Below are positions 43,256-50,922 of a stretch of 64,000 nt of DNA, piece by piece; positions within the stretch are counted from its first letter, which is position 1; every line of letters starts with the position of its first letter. A program made the position numbers and the translations under genes. The notes beneath the pieces are model-generated. The model had not been told where the DNA came from. It saw only the letters and a list, made by a program, of their open reading frames with translations, and ran no database searches. This DNA is from Knufia peltigerae (lineage: Eukaryota; Ascomycota; Eurotiomycetes; Chaetothyriales; Trichomeriaceae), in assembly GCA_030247855.1 (NCBI GenBank), contig JAPDRN010000165.1:1-64000 (forward strand), read 5' to 3'.

Positions 43256-45280
43256 ATGAGCGACAGTTTTCAGCTTGTCTCGCCGTATTCGCCGGCGGGC
43301 GACCAACCCGATGCCATCGCCAAGCTGACCAGCAATTTCGAGGCTGGCGTGGCCAAGCAGACCCTGCTGGGCGTGACCGGCTCGGGCAAGACCTACACCA
43401 TCGCCAACGTCATCCAGCAGATCCAGAAGCCGACGCTGATCATGGCGCCGAACAAGACCCTGGCCGCGCAGCTGTACGGTGAGTTCAAGGCGTTCTTCCC
43501 GCACAACGCGGTGGAGTATTTCGTCAGCTATTACGACTACTACCAGCCGGAAGCCTACGTGCCGTCGTCGGACACCTTCATCGAGAAGGACAGTTCGATC
43601 AACGAGCACATCGAACAGATGCGGCTGGCGGCGACCAAGACCCTGCTGTCGCGACCGGATGCGATCGTGGTGGCGACCGTGTCGGCCATCTACGGCCTGG
43701 GTGCGCCGGAAGACTACCTGTCGCTGCGCCTGATCCTGTCCAAGGGCGAGCGCATCGACCAGCGCGACCTGATCAATCACCTGACCCAGCTGCAGTACAC
43801 GCGCAATGAATACGAGCTGCAGCGCGGTACCTTCCGCGTGCGTGGTGAAGTGATCGACGTGTTCCCGGCGGAATCGGACAGCGAGGCCCTGCGCATCGAA
43901 CTGTTCGATGGCGAGGTGGAGAAGATCACGATGTTCGATCCGCTCACCGGTGAGACCATGCGCAACCTGATGCGCTTCACGGTGTACCCGAAGACCCACT
44001 ATGCGACCACGCGTGAACGGGTGCTGGCGGCGGTGGAGACCATCAAGGTCGAGCTGAAGGAACGGTTGGAGCAGCTGTACGCGCAGAACAAGCTGGTCGA
44101 GGCGCAGCGCCTGGCCCAGCGCACCCAGTTCGACCTTGAAATGATGGCCGAAGTGGGCTTCTGCAATGGCATCGAGAACTACTCGCGGCATTTGACCGGC
44201 AAGAACGCGGGCGAGCCGCCACCGACCCTGTTCGATTACCTGCCGGCTGATGCGCTGTTGGTGATCGACGAATCGCATGTGACAATTCCGCAGATCGGCG
44301 CCATGTTCAAGGGCGACCGTTCGCGCAAGGAAACCCTGGTCGAGTTCGGCTTCCGCCTGCCGTCGGCGCTGGACAACCGGCCGCTGCGTTTCGAGGAATG
44401 GGAAGCGCGCTGCCCGCGCAGTATCTACGTGTCGGCGACGCCGGGTCCTTACGAATTCCGTGAGGCTGGCGAGGACATGGCCGAGCTGGTGGTTCGCCCG
44501 ACCGGCCTGATCGATCCGGTGGTGGAGATCCGCCCGGTCGGCACCCAGGTCGATGACCTGATGAGTGAGGCCAACGAGCGGATCAAGGCCGGTGACCGCG
44601 TGCTGGTCACCACCCTGACCAAGCGCATGGCCGAGAACCTCACCGAGTATCTGACCGAGCACGGTATCCGCGTTCGCTATCTGCACTCGGACATCGATAC
44701 CGTCGAGCGCGTGGAGATCATCCGCGATCTGCGTCTGGGCAAGTTCGATGTGCTGGTCGGCATCAACCTGCTGCGCGAAGGGCTGGACATGCCCGAGGTC
44801 TCACTGGTGGCGATTCTGGATGCGGACAAGGAGGGATTCCTGCGCTCGACCGGTTCGTTGATCCAGACCATCGGCCGTGCGGCCCGCAACGTGCGCGGCA
44901 AGGCGATCCTGTACGCAGACAGGATCACGCGTTCGATGCAGGCGGCGATTGACGAGACCGACCGTCGTCGCGCCAAGCAGGTCGAGTACAACCAGGAGCA
45001 CGGCATCATTCCGCGCTCGGTCCTGCGGCCGATTGTCGATGTGCTGGAGGGCGCGCGCTCGGATGCCGCCGAGAAGGAGGCCCGCAAGGGCAAGGGCAAA
45101 GGCCGTTCCGGCGTGGCCGAGGATGCGGCCGACTACCGGTCGCTCAGTCCGGCGCAGTTGGCCGCTCGCCTCAAGGCGCTGGAGCAGCGGATGTACCAGC
45201 ATGCCAAAGACCTGGAATTCGAAGATGCCGCCCGGGTCCGCGACCAGATCAGGCAGCTGAAGGAAGCCAGCCTGGGCTGA
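43256..45280 (+). CDS. uvrB: UvrABC excinuclease subunit B
   Basis: 674 residues. Damage-verifying helicase of nucleotide excision repair. Walker A GVTGSGKT (39-46), the DNA-inserting beta-hairpin YYDYYQPEAYVP (about 92-103), helicase motifs including DESH (about 338-341), QTIGRAARN, and a C-terminal UVR domain (about 630-668) that binds UvrC. Upstream, TATACT at 43224-43229 is a likely -10 box; I see no LexA-like box. Confidence 0.97.
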   Translation: MSDSFQLVSPYSPAGDQPDAIAKLTSNFEAGVAKQTLLGVTGSGKTYTIANVIQQIQKPTLIMAPNKTLAAQLYGEFKAFFPHNAVEYFVSYYDYYQPEAYVPSSDTFIEKDSSINEHIEQMRLAATKTLLSRPDAIVVATVSAIYGLGAPEDYLSLRLILSKGERIDQRDLINHLTQLQYTRNEYELQRGTFRVRGEVIDVFPAESDSEALRIELFDGEVEKITMFDPLTGETMRNLMRFTVYPKTHYATTRERVLAAVETIKVELKERLEQLYAQNKLVEAQRLAQRTQFDLEMMAEVGFCNGIENYSRHLTGKNAGEPPPTLFDYLPADALLVIDESHVTIPQIGAMFKGDRSRKETLVEFGFRLPSALDNRPLRFEEWEARCPRSIYVSATPGPYEFREAGEDMAELVVRPTGLIDPVVEIRPVGTQVDDLMSEANERIKAGDRVLVTTLTKRMAENLTEYLTEHGIRVRYLHSDIDTVERVEIIRDLRLGKFDVLVGINLLREGLDMPEVSLVAILDADKEGFLRSTGSLIQTIGRAARNVRGKAILYADRITRSMQAAIDETDRRRAKQVEYNQEHGIIPRSVLRPIVDVLEGARSDAAEKEARKGKGKGRSGVAEDAADYRSLSPAQLAARLKALEQRMYQHAKDLEFEDAARVRDQIRQLKEASLG

Positions 45281-45312
45281 ACGCGGTAAAGCGGCTTTTC
45301 TTCACAAAAGTA

Positions 45313-45341
45313 TTGCGCTTGCCGGTCGCCATCCGTAATAT
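45313..45341 (+). promoter_or_regulatory. Promoter of the tRNA-Val pair
   Basis: TTGCGC (45313-45318), 17-base spacer, TAATAT (45336-45341). It lies 46 bases before the first tRNA-Val. The second tRNA has no comparable promoter of its own. Confidence 0.65.
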
Positions 45342-45387
45342 ACGCGGCCTGCACCGACGCAATCGCGGCGCTGCAGAAGCAACAAAC

Positions 45388-45462
45388 GGGCGGTTAGCTC
45401 AGCGGTAGAGCACTACCTTGACATGGTAGGGGTCACAGGTTCGAACCCTGTACCGCCCACCA
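45388..45462 (+). tRNA. tRNA-Val (GAC), copy 1
   Basis: 75 bases with encoded CCA. Acceptor GGGCGGT/ACCGCCC, anticodon loop TTGACAT with anticodon GAC (valine), T-arm CACAGGTTCGAACCCTGT. Identical to the copy at 45560. Confidence 0.96.
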
Positions 45463-45498
45463 CGAAGTCCCCCAGGGGGCTGTCGTGAGGATCAAAAG

Positions 45499-45521
45499 CC
45501 CGGCCCTGGCGCCGGGTTTTT
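45499..45521 (+). terminator. Terminator-like hairpin between the tRNA-Val genes
   Basis: CCCGGC-CCTGGC-GCCGGG followed by TTTTT. If fully active it would isolate copy 1; the second copy then depends on read-through. Confidence 0.7.
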
Positions 45522-45559
45522 ACGTAGAAGCACCAGCCTGCGGGCTGTACGGAATTTTT

Positions 45560-45634
45560 GGGCGGTTAGCTCAGCGGTAGAGCACTACCTTGACATGGTA
45601 GGGGTCACAGGTTCGAACCCTGTACCGCCCACCA
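45560..45634 (+). tRNA. tRNA-Val (GAC), copy 2
   Basis: 75 bases, every base identical to copy 1, including CCA. The flanking sequences differ, so the identity is kept by selection or gene conversion. Confidence 0.96.
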
Positions 45635-45677
45635 CCGGTTCCCGGCATCGCCGGAGCAGCGGTGGACACGATGAAAG

Positions 45678-45699
45678 CCGGCCCTGGGCCGGTTTTTTT
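45678..45699 (+). terminator. Terminator after tRNA-Val copy 2
   Basis: CCGGCC-CTG-GGCCGG followed by seven T residues. Confidence 0.88.
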
Positions 45700-45746
45700 G
45701 TGCCTGCGATTCGCGCTCGTCTGCGCCTGGCCGGTTGCTGTCATCA

Positions 45747-46079
45747 TCAACCGCGTTGCTCGACACTGGCGCTGCGCTGCAGCTGCCAATGACCTTCCAC
45801 GCGCTGCCACAGCTGCATGAAGCCCCGGGAGTGCGCTTGCCCGCGCTGTCCCGCAGGCGCTTCAGTGTGCCCCCGATCATGGGCCACCTGCAGCACGCGA
45901 TCCGCACTCAGGCGCAGGATCTGTACGCTCTGGCGCTCCGTCTGCCCGTGCGTGGCGGGCTCGCTGGCGGCACGCTGGGCATCGGCCTGCAGGATCTGCA
46001 ATCGCAGCGAATCGCTTCCGGTGTCGGCGTCGCGGTTGCATAGACCGGCCATCAACAGCAGCAAGGCAAGCATCGGCAT
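45747..46079 (-). CDS. Small uncharacterised exported protein
   Basis: 110 residues starting MPMLALLLLMAGLC, a short signal-like segment; the cysteine at 14 is near but not in a normal lipobox position. The remainder is polar, glutamine- and arginine-rich, with HTEAPAGQRGQAHSRG and no known motif. GGAG lies 9 bases before the start. Codon use fits the window, but there is no family support, so the call is tentative. It faces the tRNA-Val terminator. Confidence 0.5.
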   Translation of the reverse strand: MPMLALLLLMAGLCNRDADTGSDSLRLQILQADAQRAASEPATHGQTERQSVQILRLSADRVLQVAHDRGHTEAPAGQRGQAHSRGFMQLWQRVEGHWQLQRSASVEQRG

Positions 46080-46228
46080 GGCACGGTGCTCCGGAGAAGG
46101 GAGCCCAGCGTTGCACCGTGGCCTGCGGTGTGAAACCGGTATGCGACGAAGGCTGGAAAAGCGCGTGCCAACGAGAGCCAGCAAGGATGAATCCGGGCTG
46201 GGTCGGGGCAGCTGCAGGACACGATCAT

Positions 46229-46264
46229 GAAAAGGGCCGGGCCGCCTGTGAAGGCAGTCCGGCC
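46229..46264 (-). terminator. Terminator of the cysteine-rich peptide operon
   Basis: On the minus strand GGGCCGG and CCGGCCC form the outer stem, GCC and GGC an inner stem, followed by TTTT. It lies 77 bases after the last peptide gene. The 260-base stretch from 46080 to 46341 holds nothing else I recognise. Confidence 0.75.
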
Positions 46265-46341
46265 CATTTGCCCGGAAGTGACCCCGTTTGGCCGGGAAGC
46301 CTGGGCTCAGGTCACGACATGGCTGGAACCTTCAAGCAGGC

Positions 46342-46536
46342 TCAGAGCGGATCGCAGCACAGGCGCGGGCCGGACCAATGGCCTGAACCGCCATACGGAC
46401 AACCCGGGGTGAACTCGCAGCCCGGTGCGAACCCGGCCTTGGCCGGAGTGGCGAAGGCCTGCGCGGCACCGAATGACATCGCGGCAACCACGACGATGCC
46501 GGCAATGGACGAGAACAGCTTCTTCTTTCCGATCAT
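46342..46536 (-). CDS. Small exported cysteine-rich peptide, paralogue 2
   Basis: 64 residues. Signal peptide about 1-27 (ends GAAQA), mature part of about 37 residues with four cysteines in the order C-x5-C-x13-CC (PGCEF, PGCPYG, LCCDP). Very like the neighbour at 46568: both start MIGKK and share AGIV, VAAMSFGAAQAFATP, GFAPGC and CCDP. The ribosome site AAGGAGATACAG before the ATG at 46536 is nearly the same as in the neighbour, so the whole unit was duplicated. No known family recognised in proteobacteria; the overall plan resembles small exported NVEALA-type peptides of Bacteroidetes from memory only. Function unknown. Confidence 0.85.
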   Translation of the reverse strand: MIGKKKLFSSIAGIVVVAAMSFGAAQAFATPAKAGFAPGCEFTPGCPYGGSGHWSGPRLCCDPL

Positions 46537-46567
46537 CTGTATCTCCTTTGCAGAGCGTCGAGGTGGA

Positions 46568-46759
46568 TCACATCGGATCGCAGCAGACCAGCAGGCCGTG
46601 GGAGCCAGCATTGCCGTACGGGCAGCTGGGATGCTCCTTGCAACCCGGTGCAAAGCCGGTCTTCACCGGTGTGGCGAAGGCCTGTGCGGCACCGAATGAC
46701 ATTGCAGCAACGATGACGATACCGGCGACGGACGAGAACAGCGCTTTCTTCCCGATCAT
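46568..46759 (-). CDS. Small exported cysteine-rich peptide, paralogue 1
   Basis: 63 residues. Signal peptide about 1-27, mature part with four cysteines as C-x5-C-x12-CC (PGCKE, PSCPYG, VCCDP). Preceded by AAGGAGATACAC and ATG at 46759. It starts 11 bases after the TlpA-like gene, so the two are surely co-transcribed, and paralogue 2 follows 31 bases on. The adjacent vicinal cysteines and the neighbouring thioredoxin suggest disulfide handling in the periplasm; this is inference. The mature sequence differs much more than the signal peptide between the paralogues. Confidence 0.87.
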   Translation of the reverse strand: MIGKKALFSSVAGIVIVAAMSFGAAQAFATPVKTGFAPGCKEHPSCPYGNAGSHGLLVCCDPM

Positions 46760-46770
46760 GTGTATCTCCT

Positions 46771-47340
46771 TCAGTTGGTGTGGCTTCCCGGATTCATTGC
46801 CTTGGCGACGGCCTGTACCGTCTCTGTGTCGAGCTGGCCGACATGCTTGTAGGCGACGCTGCCATCTGCGGCGAGCACCATCAGCATCGGTGTCAGCGTT
46901 GCGCGGTAGCGCTTGGAGACTTCACCCTGATCGTCGACGGCGATCGGAAACGCCAGCGCGTGTTTGCCGGCGTAGTCGGCGAGCTGGTCATACGGTGGCA
47001 GGCCGACGCCGACCAGTTCGGCGCTGCCACGTGCAGCCGCGATCTGCTGCAGCTGTGGCACTGAGGCCAGGCAGTAGCGGCAGGCGGTAGAGAAGAAGTA
47101 GAGGATCTGCGGCACGGCGCGGTGGCCACCGATATCGACATGGGTCTGCTGCGTCGTCCGCAGCGTCAACAGTTCAGGTCGGGTGCCGGTTGCAAGACCA
47201 TGTGCATCCAGCTGGGTCTGCTGCAGCTGCGCCGCCATCTGTTCGTTGACCTGCCGCAACTGGCGGTTCTGCCAGGAGAGCATGATGACCAGTGCGGCCA
47301 GCAGCAGGGCGACTACGGGAAACAGTGCACGCTTGAGCAT
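46771..47340 (-). CDS. TlpA/ResA-like membrane-anchored thioredoxin protein
   Basis: 189 residues: a membrane anchor (about 6-23), a short coiled coil (24-50) and a periplasmic thioredoxin-fold domain with active site Cys87-Arg-Tyr-Cys90 and cis-Pro151 (LTPMLMV). Such proteins reduce or exchange disulfides in exported targets, for example in cytochrome c maturation. Here no cytochrome genes are near; the next two genes encode four-cysteine exported peptides, so these are plausible partners. AAGGATG lies just before the ATG. First gene of a three-gene operon. Confidence 0.88.
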   Translation of the reverse strand: MLKRALFPVVALLLAALVIMLSWQNRQLRQVNEQMAAQLQQTQLDAHGLATGTRPELLTLRTTQQTHVDIGGHRAVPQILYFFSTACRYCLASVPQLQQIAAARGSAELVGVGLPPYDQLADYAGKHALAFPIAVDDQGEVSKRYRATLTPMLMVLAADGSVAYKHVGQLDTETVQAVAKAMNPGSHTN

Positions 47341-47447
47341 CGATCATCCTTGAACGCCGCGTTGCATTGACCATACCGGAAACAGCAACAGGAATGACAA
47401 GCTTTTCTATCATCGGTGACGCAGTTCCCAAACCTCAGGACGCCACC

Positions 47448-47588
47448 ATGAGTGACCATGCTCCCGTTTCCCGGCCTGACCCGATCATCGAACTGCTGTT
47501 CGGCGGCAACATGCTGGAAGGCACCTTCAAGGCCGTGATCTGGGTCGCACTGCTGTCTGCGGTGCTGGCCTGGACGACCTTCCGCTGA
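47448..47588 (+). CDS. Small single-pass membrane protein
   Basis: 46 residues, MSDHAPVSRPDPIIELLFGG..., with one membrane segment (about 29-44, KAVIWVALLSAVLAW). AGGA lies a few bases upstream of the ATG at 47448. Divergent from the TlpA-like gene and convergent with the next gene. The length, hydrophobic pattern and good codon use support a real small protein; no family was recognised. Confidence 0.6.
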   Translation: MSDHAPVSRPDPIIELLFGGNMLEGTFKAVIWVALLSAVLAWTTFR

Positions 47589-47596
47589 CGGGACGC

Positions 47597-47884
47597 TCAG
47601 GCCGCAGTGAAGGCCTGGCGCAGGCTGCGCAGCGTTGCCTGCCGATACTCGGCCGCACACGGCTCGCCCATCTCCAGTTCCTGCAGGCGCAGGCCGACCA
47701 AGGTCATCGACAGGGCATAGCCGCGCGCGGCATCGGCAGCGCGCGACAGGCCAAGCGCACGTCGGGTCAGTGCATCGACATGATCCATGTCCGGCAGCAG
47801 GCCCAGGTAGGCGCGCTCGGCGCTGTCCAGATCCGGTGCGCGCAGGATCGCGTTGGCATCGGCGGTGGGGGTGACGGCGGCCAT
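47597..47884 (-). CDS. Uncharacterised 95-residue protein
   Basis: 95 residues, predicted helical and soluble, no signal peptide, with one cysteine (GEPCAAEY). AAGGAT lies 7 bases before the ATG at 47884. It follows mipA by 39 bases in the same direction and may share its transcript. I recognise no family. Confidence 0.65.
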   Translation of the reverse strand: MAAVTPTADANAILRAPDLDSAERAYLGLLPDMDHVDALTRRALGLSRAADAARGYALSMTLVGLRLQELEMGEPCAAEYRQATLRSLRQAFTAA

Positions 47885-47923
47885 GCGGGATCCTTGTTGT
47901 CCGTGGGGCGGATGCAGGTTCGG

Positions 47924-48691
47924 TCAGAACGCGCGCATCAGCGAGATGAAAGCGGAGGTCTGGCTGCTGCGCCGTGCCATCGGGCTGTCCTCGACGGCAT
48001 CACCGAACCACTGGTTGGCGACAACGCCGGTCGCGCGCCATTTCGTACCCAGCGGGGTGCTGACCGCGATCTGCAGGCTCGGCGAGGTGGCACTGCCGGG
48101 CTTGTAGGCTGCCAGCCCGGAGCGCAGTGCTTCATCGTCGCTGATGCCGTAGTAGTAGTCGAGCAGGCGGGCGCTGGAATGCACCACGCCCACGCGCGGC
48201 ACCCAGGTGAAACGGCCGGCCTGGATCGGATAGCTGTAATGCAGGCTGGATTCAACGCCGCCGCCGTGCCCGCTCACTTCGCGCTTCACGCTGGCCGCCA
48301 CCGCACCCCAGTCCGCACTGTAGTCGGCATTGATGCCGACCATCGCCGACATCTGCCGGCTGTGCAGGCGGCGCAGCTGCGGATCGTTCACGTCGTCGGT
48401 CTTGAAGCGCAACGTGTAGGGCGTCGCTACCGCCGACAGGCGCAGGCCATCGGCCTTGTAGAGGTTCATGCCGAGCGAGCCAGGGCTGGCGAAGAAGCGC
48501 TTGCCCTGCCAGGACAGCGCCGGCAGCACCAGCGGCTTGTCGTCATAGTGTGCGTAGGCGCCAGTGGTCGCGCCGAAGGTGATGCCGGCCTGCACCCCCG
48601 GAGCCTGTTCCTGCGCGTTTGCCAGCAGCGGCGTGGAGAGAGCGACGGTGCACAGCAGGGGGCGCAGCAGGGCGGGGGACAGTGAGGTCAT
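47924..48691 (-). CDS. mipA: MipA/OmpV family outer-membrane protein
   Basis: 255 residues. Signal peptide about 1-26 (ends ANAQ), then a beta-barrel of the MipA/OmpV kind: GITFGATTGAYAHYDDKPLVLPALSWQ near the start, YYYGISDDE around residue 180, and a C-terminal Phe (ISLMRAF). Members of this family include scaffold proteins for murein enzymes and porins. Divergent from a two-component system, which often controls such genes. Start at 48691 gives the signal peptide at the N-terminus. Confidence 0.88.
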   Translation of the reverse strand: MTSLSPALLRPLLCTVALSTPLLANAQEQAPGVQAGITFGATTGAYAHYDDKPLVLPALSWQGKRFFASPGSLGMNLYKADGLRLSAVATPYTLRFKTDDVNDPQLRRLHSRQMSAMVGINADYSADWGAVAASVKREVSGHGGGVESSLHYSYPIQAGRFTWVPRVGVVHSSARLLDYYYGISDDEALRSGLAAYKPGSATSPSLQIAVSTPLGTKWRATGVVANQWFGDAVEDSPMARRSSQTSAFISLMRAF

Positions 48692-48734
48692 CGATGTAGT
48701 GCGTTGCAGGGATGGCGATGCATGCTGCGCGCGC

Positions 48735-48764
48735 AACATTGTCGGAACATTGCGCAGGCGCAAT
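48735..48764. promoter_or_regulatory. Candidate response-regulator box between mipA and the two-component genes
   Basis: AACATTG occurs twice as a direct repeat with an 11-base period (48735-48741, 48746-48752), the spacing typical of OmpR-family binding sites. A perfect inverted repeat ATTGCGC-AG-GCGCAAT (48749-48764) overlaps the second copy. It lies in the 144-base divergent gap. Confidence 0.45.
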
Positions 48765-48835
48765 CTGCTGGCATCGCCGCCACCTGCACGCCGAAGGCAC
48801 TATGATCGGCACCGTTTCCGGTTGCCGAGCCCCCG

Positions 48836-49507
48836 ATGCGCATTCTCCTGGTCGAAGATGACCCCGATCTCTCGCGAGCCCTGCAGTCCGGGCTTGAGCG
48901 CCAGGGTGTGGTCGCCGACGTGGTCGGCAGCTTGGCCGAGGCTGCGCTCGCCCTGCGTGAGCCGGTGCATCAGCTGATGCTGCTCGATCGGCAACTGCCC
49001 GATGGTGATGGCGTGGGCTTCGTGGCGACTGCCCGTGCGCTGCGGCCGAACCTGGCGGTGATCATGCTCACTGCCAAGGGTGGGCTGTCGGACAAGGTGG
49101 AGGGGCTGGATGTCGGTGCCGATGACTATCTGGTCAAGCCGGTGGCGATCGAAGAGCTGATGGCGCGCATCCGCGCCGTCTCGCGTCGACCGTCGGCGAT
49201 GGTGACCCCCCGGTTGCGGCTGGGCCGGCTGGAGTTTGATTTCGAATCGCTGCAGGCGCAGGTGGATGGCCAGCCGGTCGCACTGCCGCGTCGGCAGGTG
49301 CTGGTGCTGCAGGCGCTGGCGATGCGGCAGGGGCGCACGGTCACCCGCAGTGCGCTGGAAGCGGCGGTGTACGGGTTCGATGATGAGATCCAGTCCAATG
49401 CACTCGACGCGCATATTTCCAAGCTGCGCAAGGCGTTGCAGCAGGCCGGGGCAGGCGTGGAGATCCACGTGATCCGCGGCGTCGGTTACCTGCTGGCGGA
49501 GGCCTGA
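48836..49507 (+). CDS. OmpR-family response regulator
   Basis: 223 residues. Receiver domain (1-115) with acidic pocket Asp8/Asp9, phosphoacceptor Asp51, Thr79 and Lys101, then a winged-helix DNA-binding domain (about 128-220, ending VIRGVGYLL). It should bind as a phosphorylated dimer to direct repeats such as those at 48735. Its kinase follows after one base. Target unknown; the divergent mipA gene is the obvious candidate. Confidence 0.93.
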   Translation: MRILLVEDDPDLSRALQSGLERQGVVADVVGSLAEAALALREPVHQLMLLDRQLPDGDGVGFVATARALRPNLAVIMLTAKGGLSDKVEGLDVGADDYLVKPVAIEELMARIRAVSRRPSAMVTPRLRLGRLEFDFESLQAQVDGQPVALPRRQVLVLQALAMRQGRTVTRSALEAAVYGFDDEIQSNALDAHISKLRKALQQAGAGVEIHVIRGVGYLLAEA

Positions 49508-49508
49508 G

Positions 49509-50852
49509 ATGGCACGACCGATCCGTTCGATCACCCTGGGGCTGGCGTGGCGGCTGTTCCTGGCGCAGGCCTTCACGGTGTTGTTTGCCGTTGTCGCGCT
49601 GATCCTGACCTGGGGCGACAAGGACACCTGGGGCATGGACATGTTCATGGCCGAGAGCGCGGCCAACGCCGTGCACAGCGAAGGCGGCCGGCTGGTGCTG
49701 GACGAAGCACGCTGGCAGAAGCTCGACACGCGTGCCGGCGGCAACCTGTGGTTCGCCGCAGTGGATGATCGCGGTGCATGGCTGCAGCGCGGCACGCTGC
49801 CTGCCATCCACGCGCCGCTGCTGGCCCGCCTGCCGACACTGGGTGCCACCGAGCTGGGTTCGCTGGTACCGCCTTACCTGGACGTGGCCCGGGTGATGAT
49901 CCGCAACGAAGACGGCCGCCGCATCACGGTGATGGTGGGCGGGGCGCCGAAGGGCGGCCTGCTGGATGGCGCATTGATGGTGCTGCGGTTGATCGGCCTG
50001 TGGTTCTTCCTGCCGTTGATCGTGGTCACGCTGCTGGTGATGCCGACGGTGATCCATCGCGCCATGCGTGGCGTGCGCCGGTCCGCGCAGCAGGCAAAGG
50101 AGCTGGATATCGGCCAGCCTGGTGCGCGCCTGGACGCGCAGCTGGTGTCGACCGAGGTGGCGCCTCTGGTCGAAGCGTTCAACGATGCGATCGACAAGGT
50201 GCAGCAGGGCTACGCAGCGCGCGATAAATTCCTCGCCGATGCCGCGCATGAACTGCGGGTGCCGATTGCGGTGGTACAGGCGCGCCTGTCGCAGTTGCCG
50301 CAGGGAGAGCTGAAATCGCAGCTGCTGACCGATGTCGCTCGTCTCGGCAATGTCGCCGAGCATCTGCTCGACCTGCAGCGCCTGGACAGGAACATCGCCG
50401 CGTTGCAGCGGCTGGACCTGGCGCATGTCGTGCGCGAAGCGGCCGCCGACCTCGCGCCGCTGGTCGTTGGCGCCGGCTATGGCTTCGAAGTGGATGCGCC
50501 GGAAACGCCGGTATGGATCCATGGCGATGGCCTGGCCCTGGGCCGGGTGATCGCCAACCTGGTGCACAACGCCATCGTCCACGGCGGTGGGCGCGGCACC
50601 ATCTGCGTGCGTCTGGACCGGCAGGGCCTGCTGGAAGTCAGCGACCAGGGCGCCGGTGTGCCGGTCGGTGACCGCGAGGCGATCTTCGAGCCGTTCCATC
50701 GGCTGCGCGCTGCTGGCAGTGGTAGCGGCCTGGGTCTGCACCTGGTCAAGGAAATCGTGCAGCACCACGGCGGCACGGTGAGCGTAGGCGAGGCCGTTGG
50801 AGGCGGTGCCAGTTTCCGGGTCAACTTCCACCGCGGCAGCGTGCGTCGTTAG
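49509..50852 (+). CDS. Sensor histidine kinase
   Basis: 447 residues. Two membrane segments (about 14-36 and 155-180) enclose a periplasmic sensor region of about 120 residues; a HAMP-like linker follows, then the dimerisation domain with His247 (ADAAHELRVP) and an ATPase domain with N-box NLVHNAIVHG and G-boxes DQGAGVP and GSGLGLHLV. Phosphorylates the response regulator encoded immediately upstream. Signal unknown; the outer-membrane protein gene nearby suggests an envelope cue. Confidence 0.93.
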   Translation: MARPIRSITLGLAWRLFLAQAFTVLFAVVALILTWGDKDTWGMDMFMAESAANAVHSEGGRLVLDEARWQKLDTRAGGNLWFAAVDDRGAWLQRGTLPAIHAPLLARLPTLGATELGSLVPPYLDVARVMIRNEDGRRITVMVGGAPKGGLLDGALMVLRLIGLWFFLPLIVVTLLVMPTVIHRAMRGVRRSAQQAKELDIGQPGARLDAQLVSTEVAPLVEAFNDAIDKVQQGYAARDKFLADAAHELRVPIAVVQARLSQLPQGELKSQLLTDVARLGNVAEHLLDLQRLDRNIAALQRLDLAHVVREAAADLAPLVVGAGYGFEVDAPETPVWIHGDGLALGRVIANLVHNAIVHGGGRGTICVRLDRQGLLEVSDQGAGVPVGDREAIFEPFHRLRAAGSGSGLGLHLVKEIVQHHGGTVSVGEAVGGGASFRVNFHRGSVRR

Positions 50853-50922
50853 TCAGGCGCTGACAAAACCGCAGGGAGTTGCCTGATGGTTGCGTGAGGC
50901 CCTGCCTCGGCACGCTGTGTCG

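Noticed and set aside
43229..44686. 485-codon open frame antisense to uvrB
   Set aside because: Shadow of a strongly conserved gene; no ribosome site or motif.
45388..45634. tRNA-Val pair as attachment sites of an integrated element
   Set aside because: No integrase, no direct repeat of the tRNA 3' end at a distance, and only about 100 bases between the copies.
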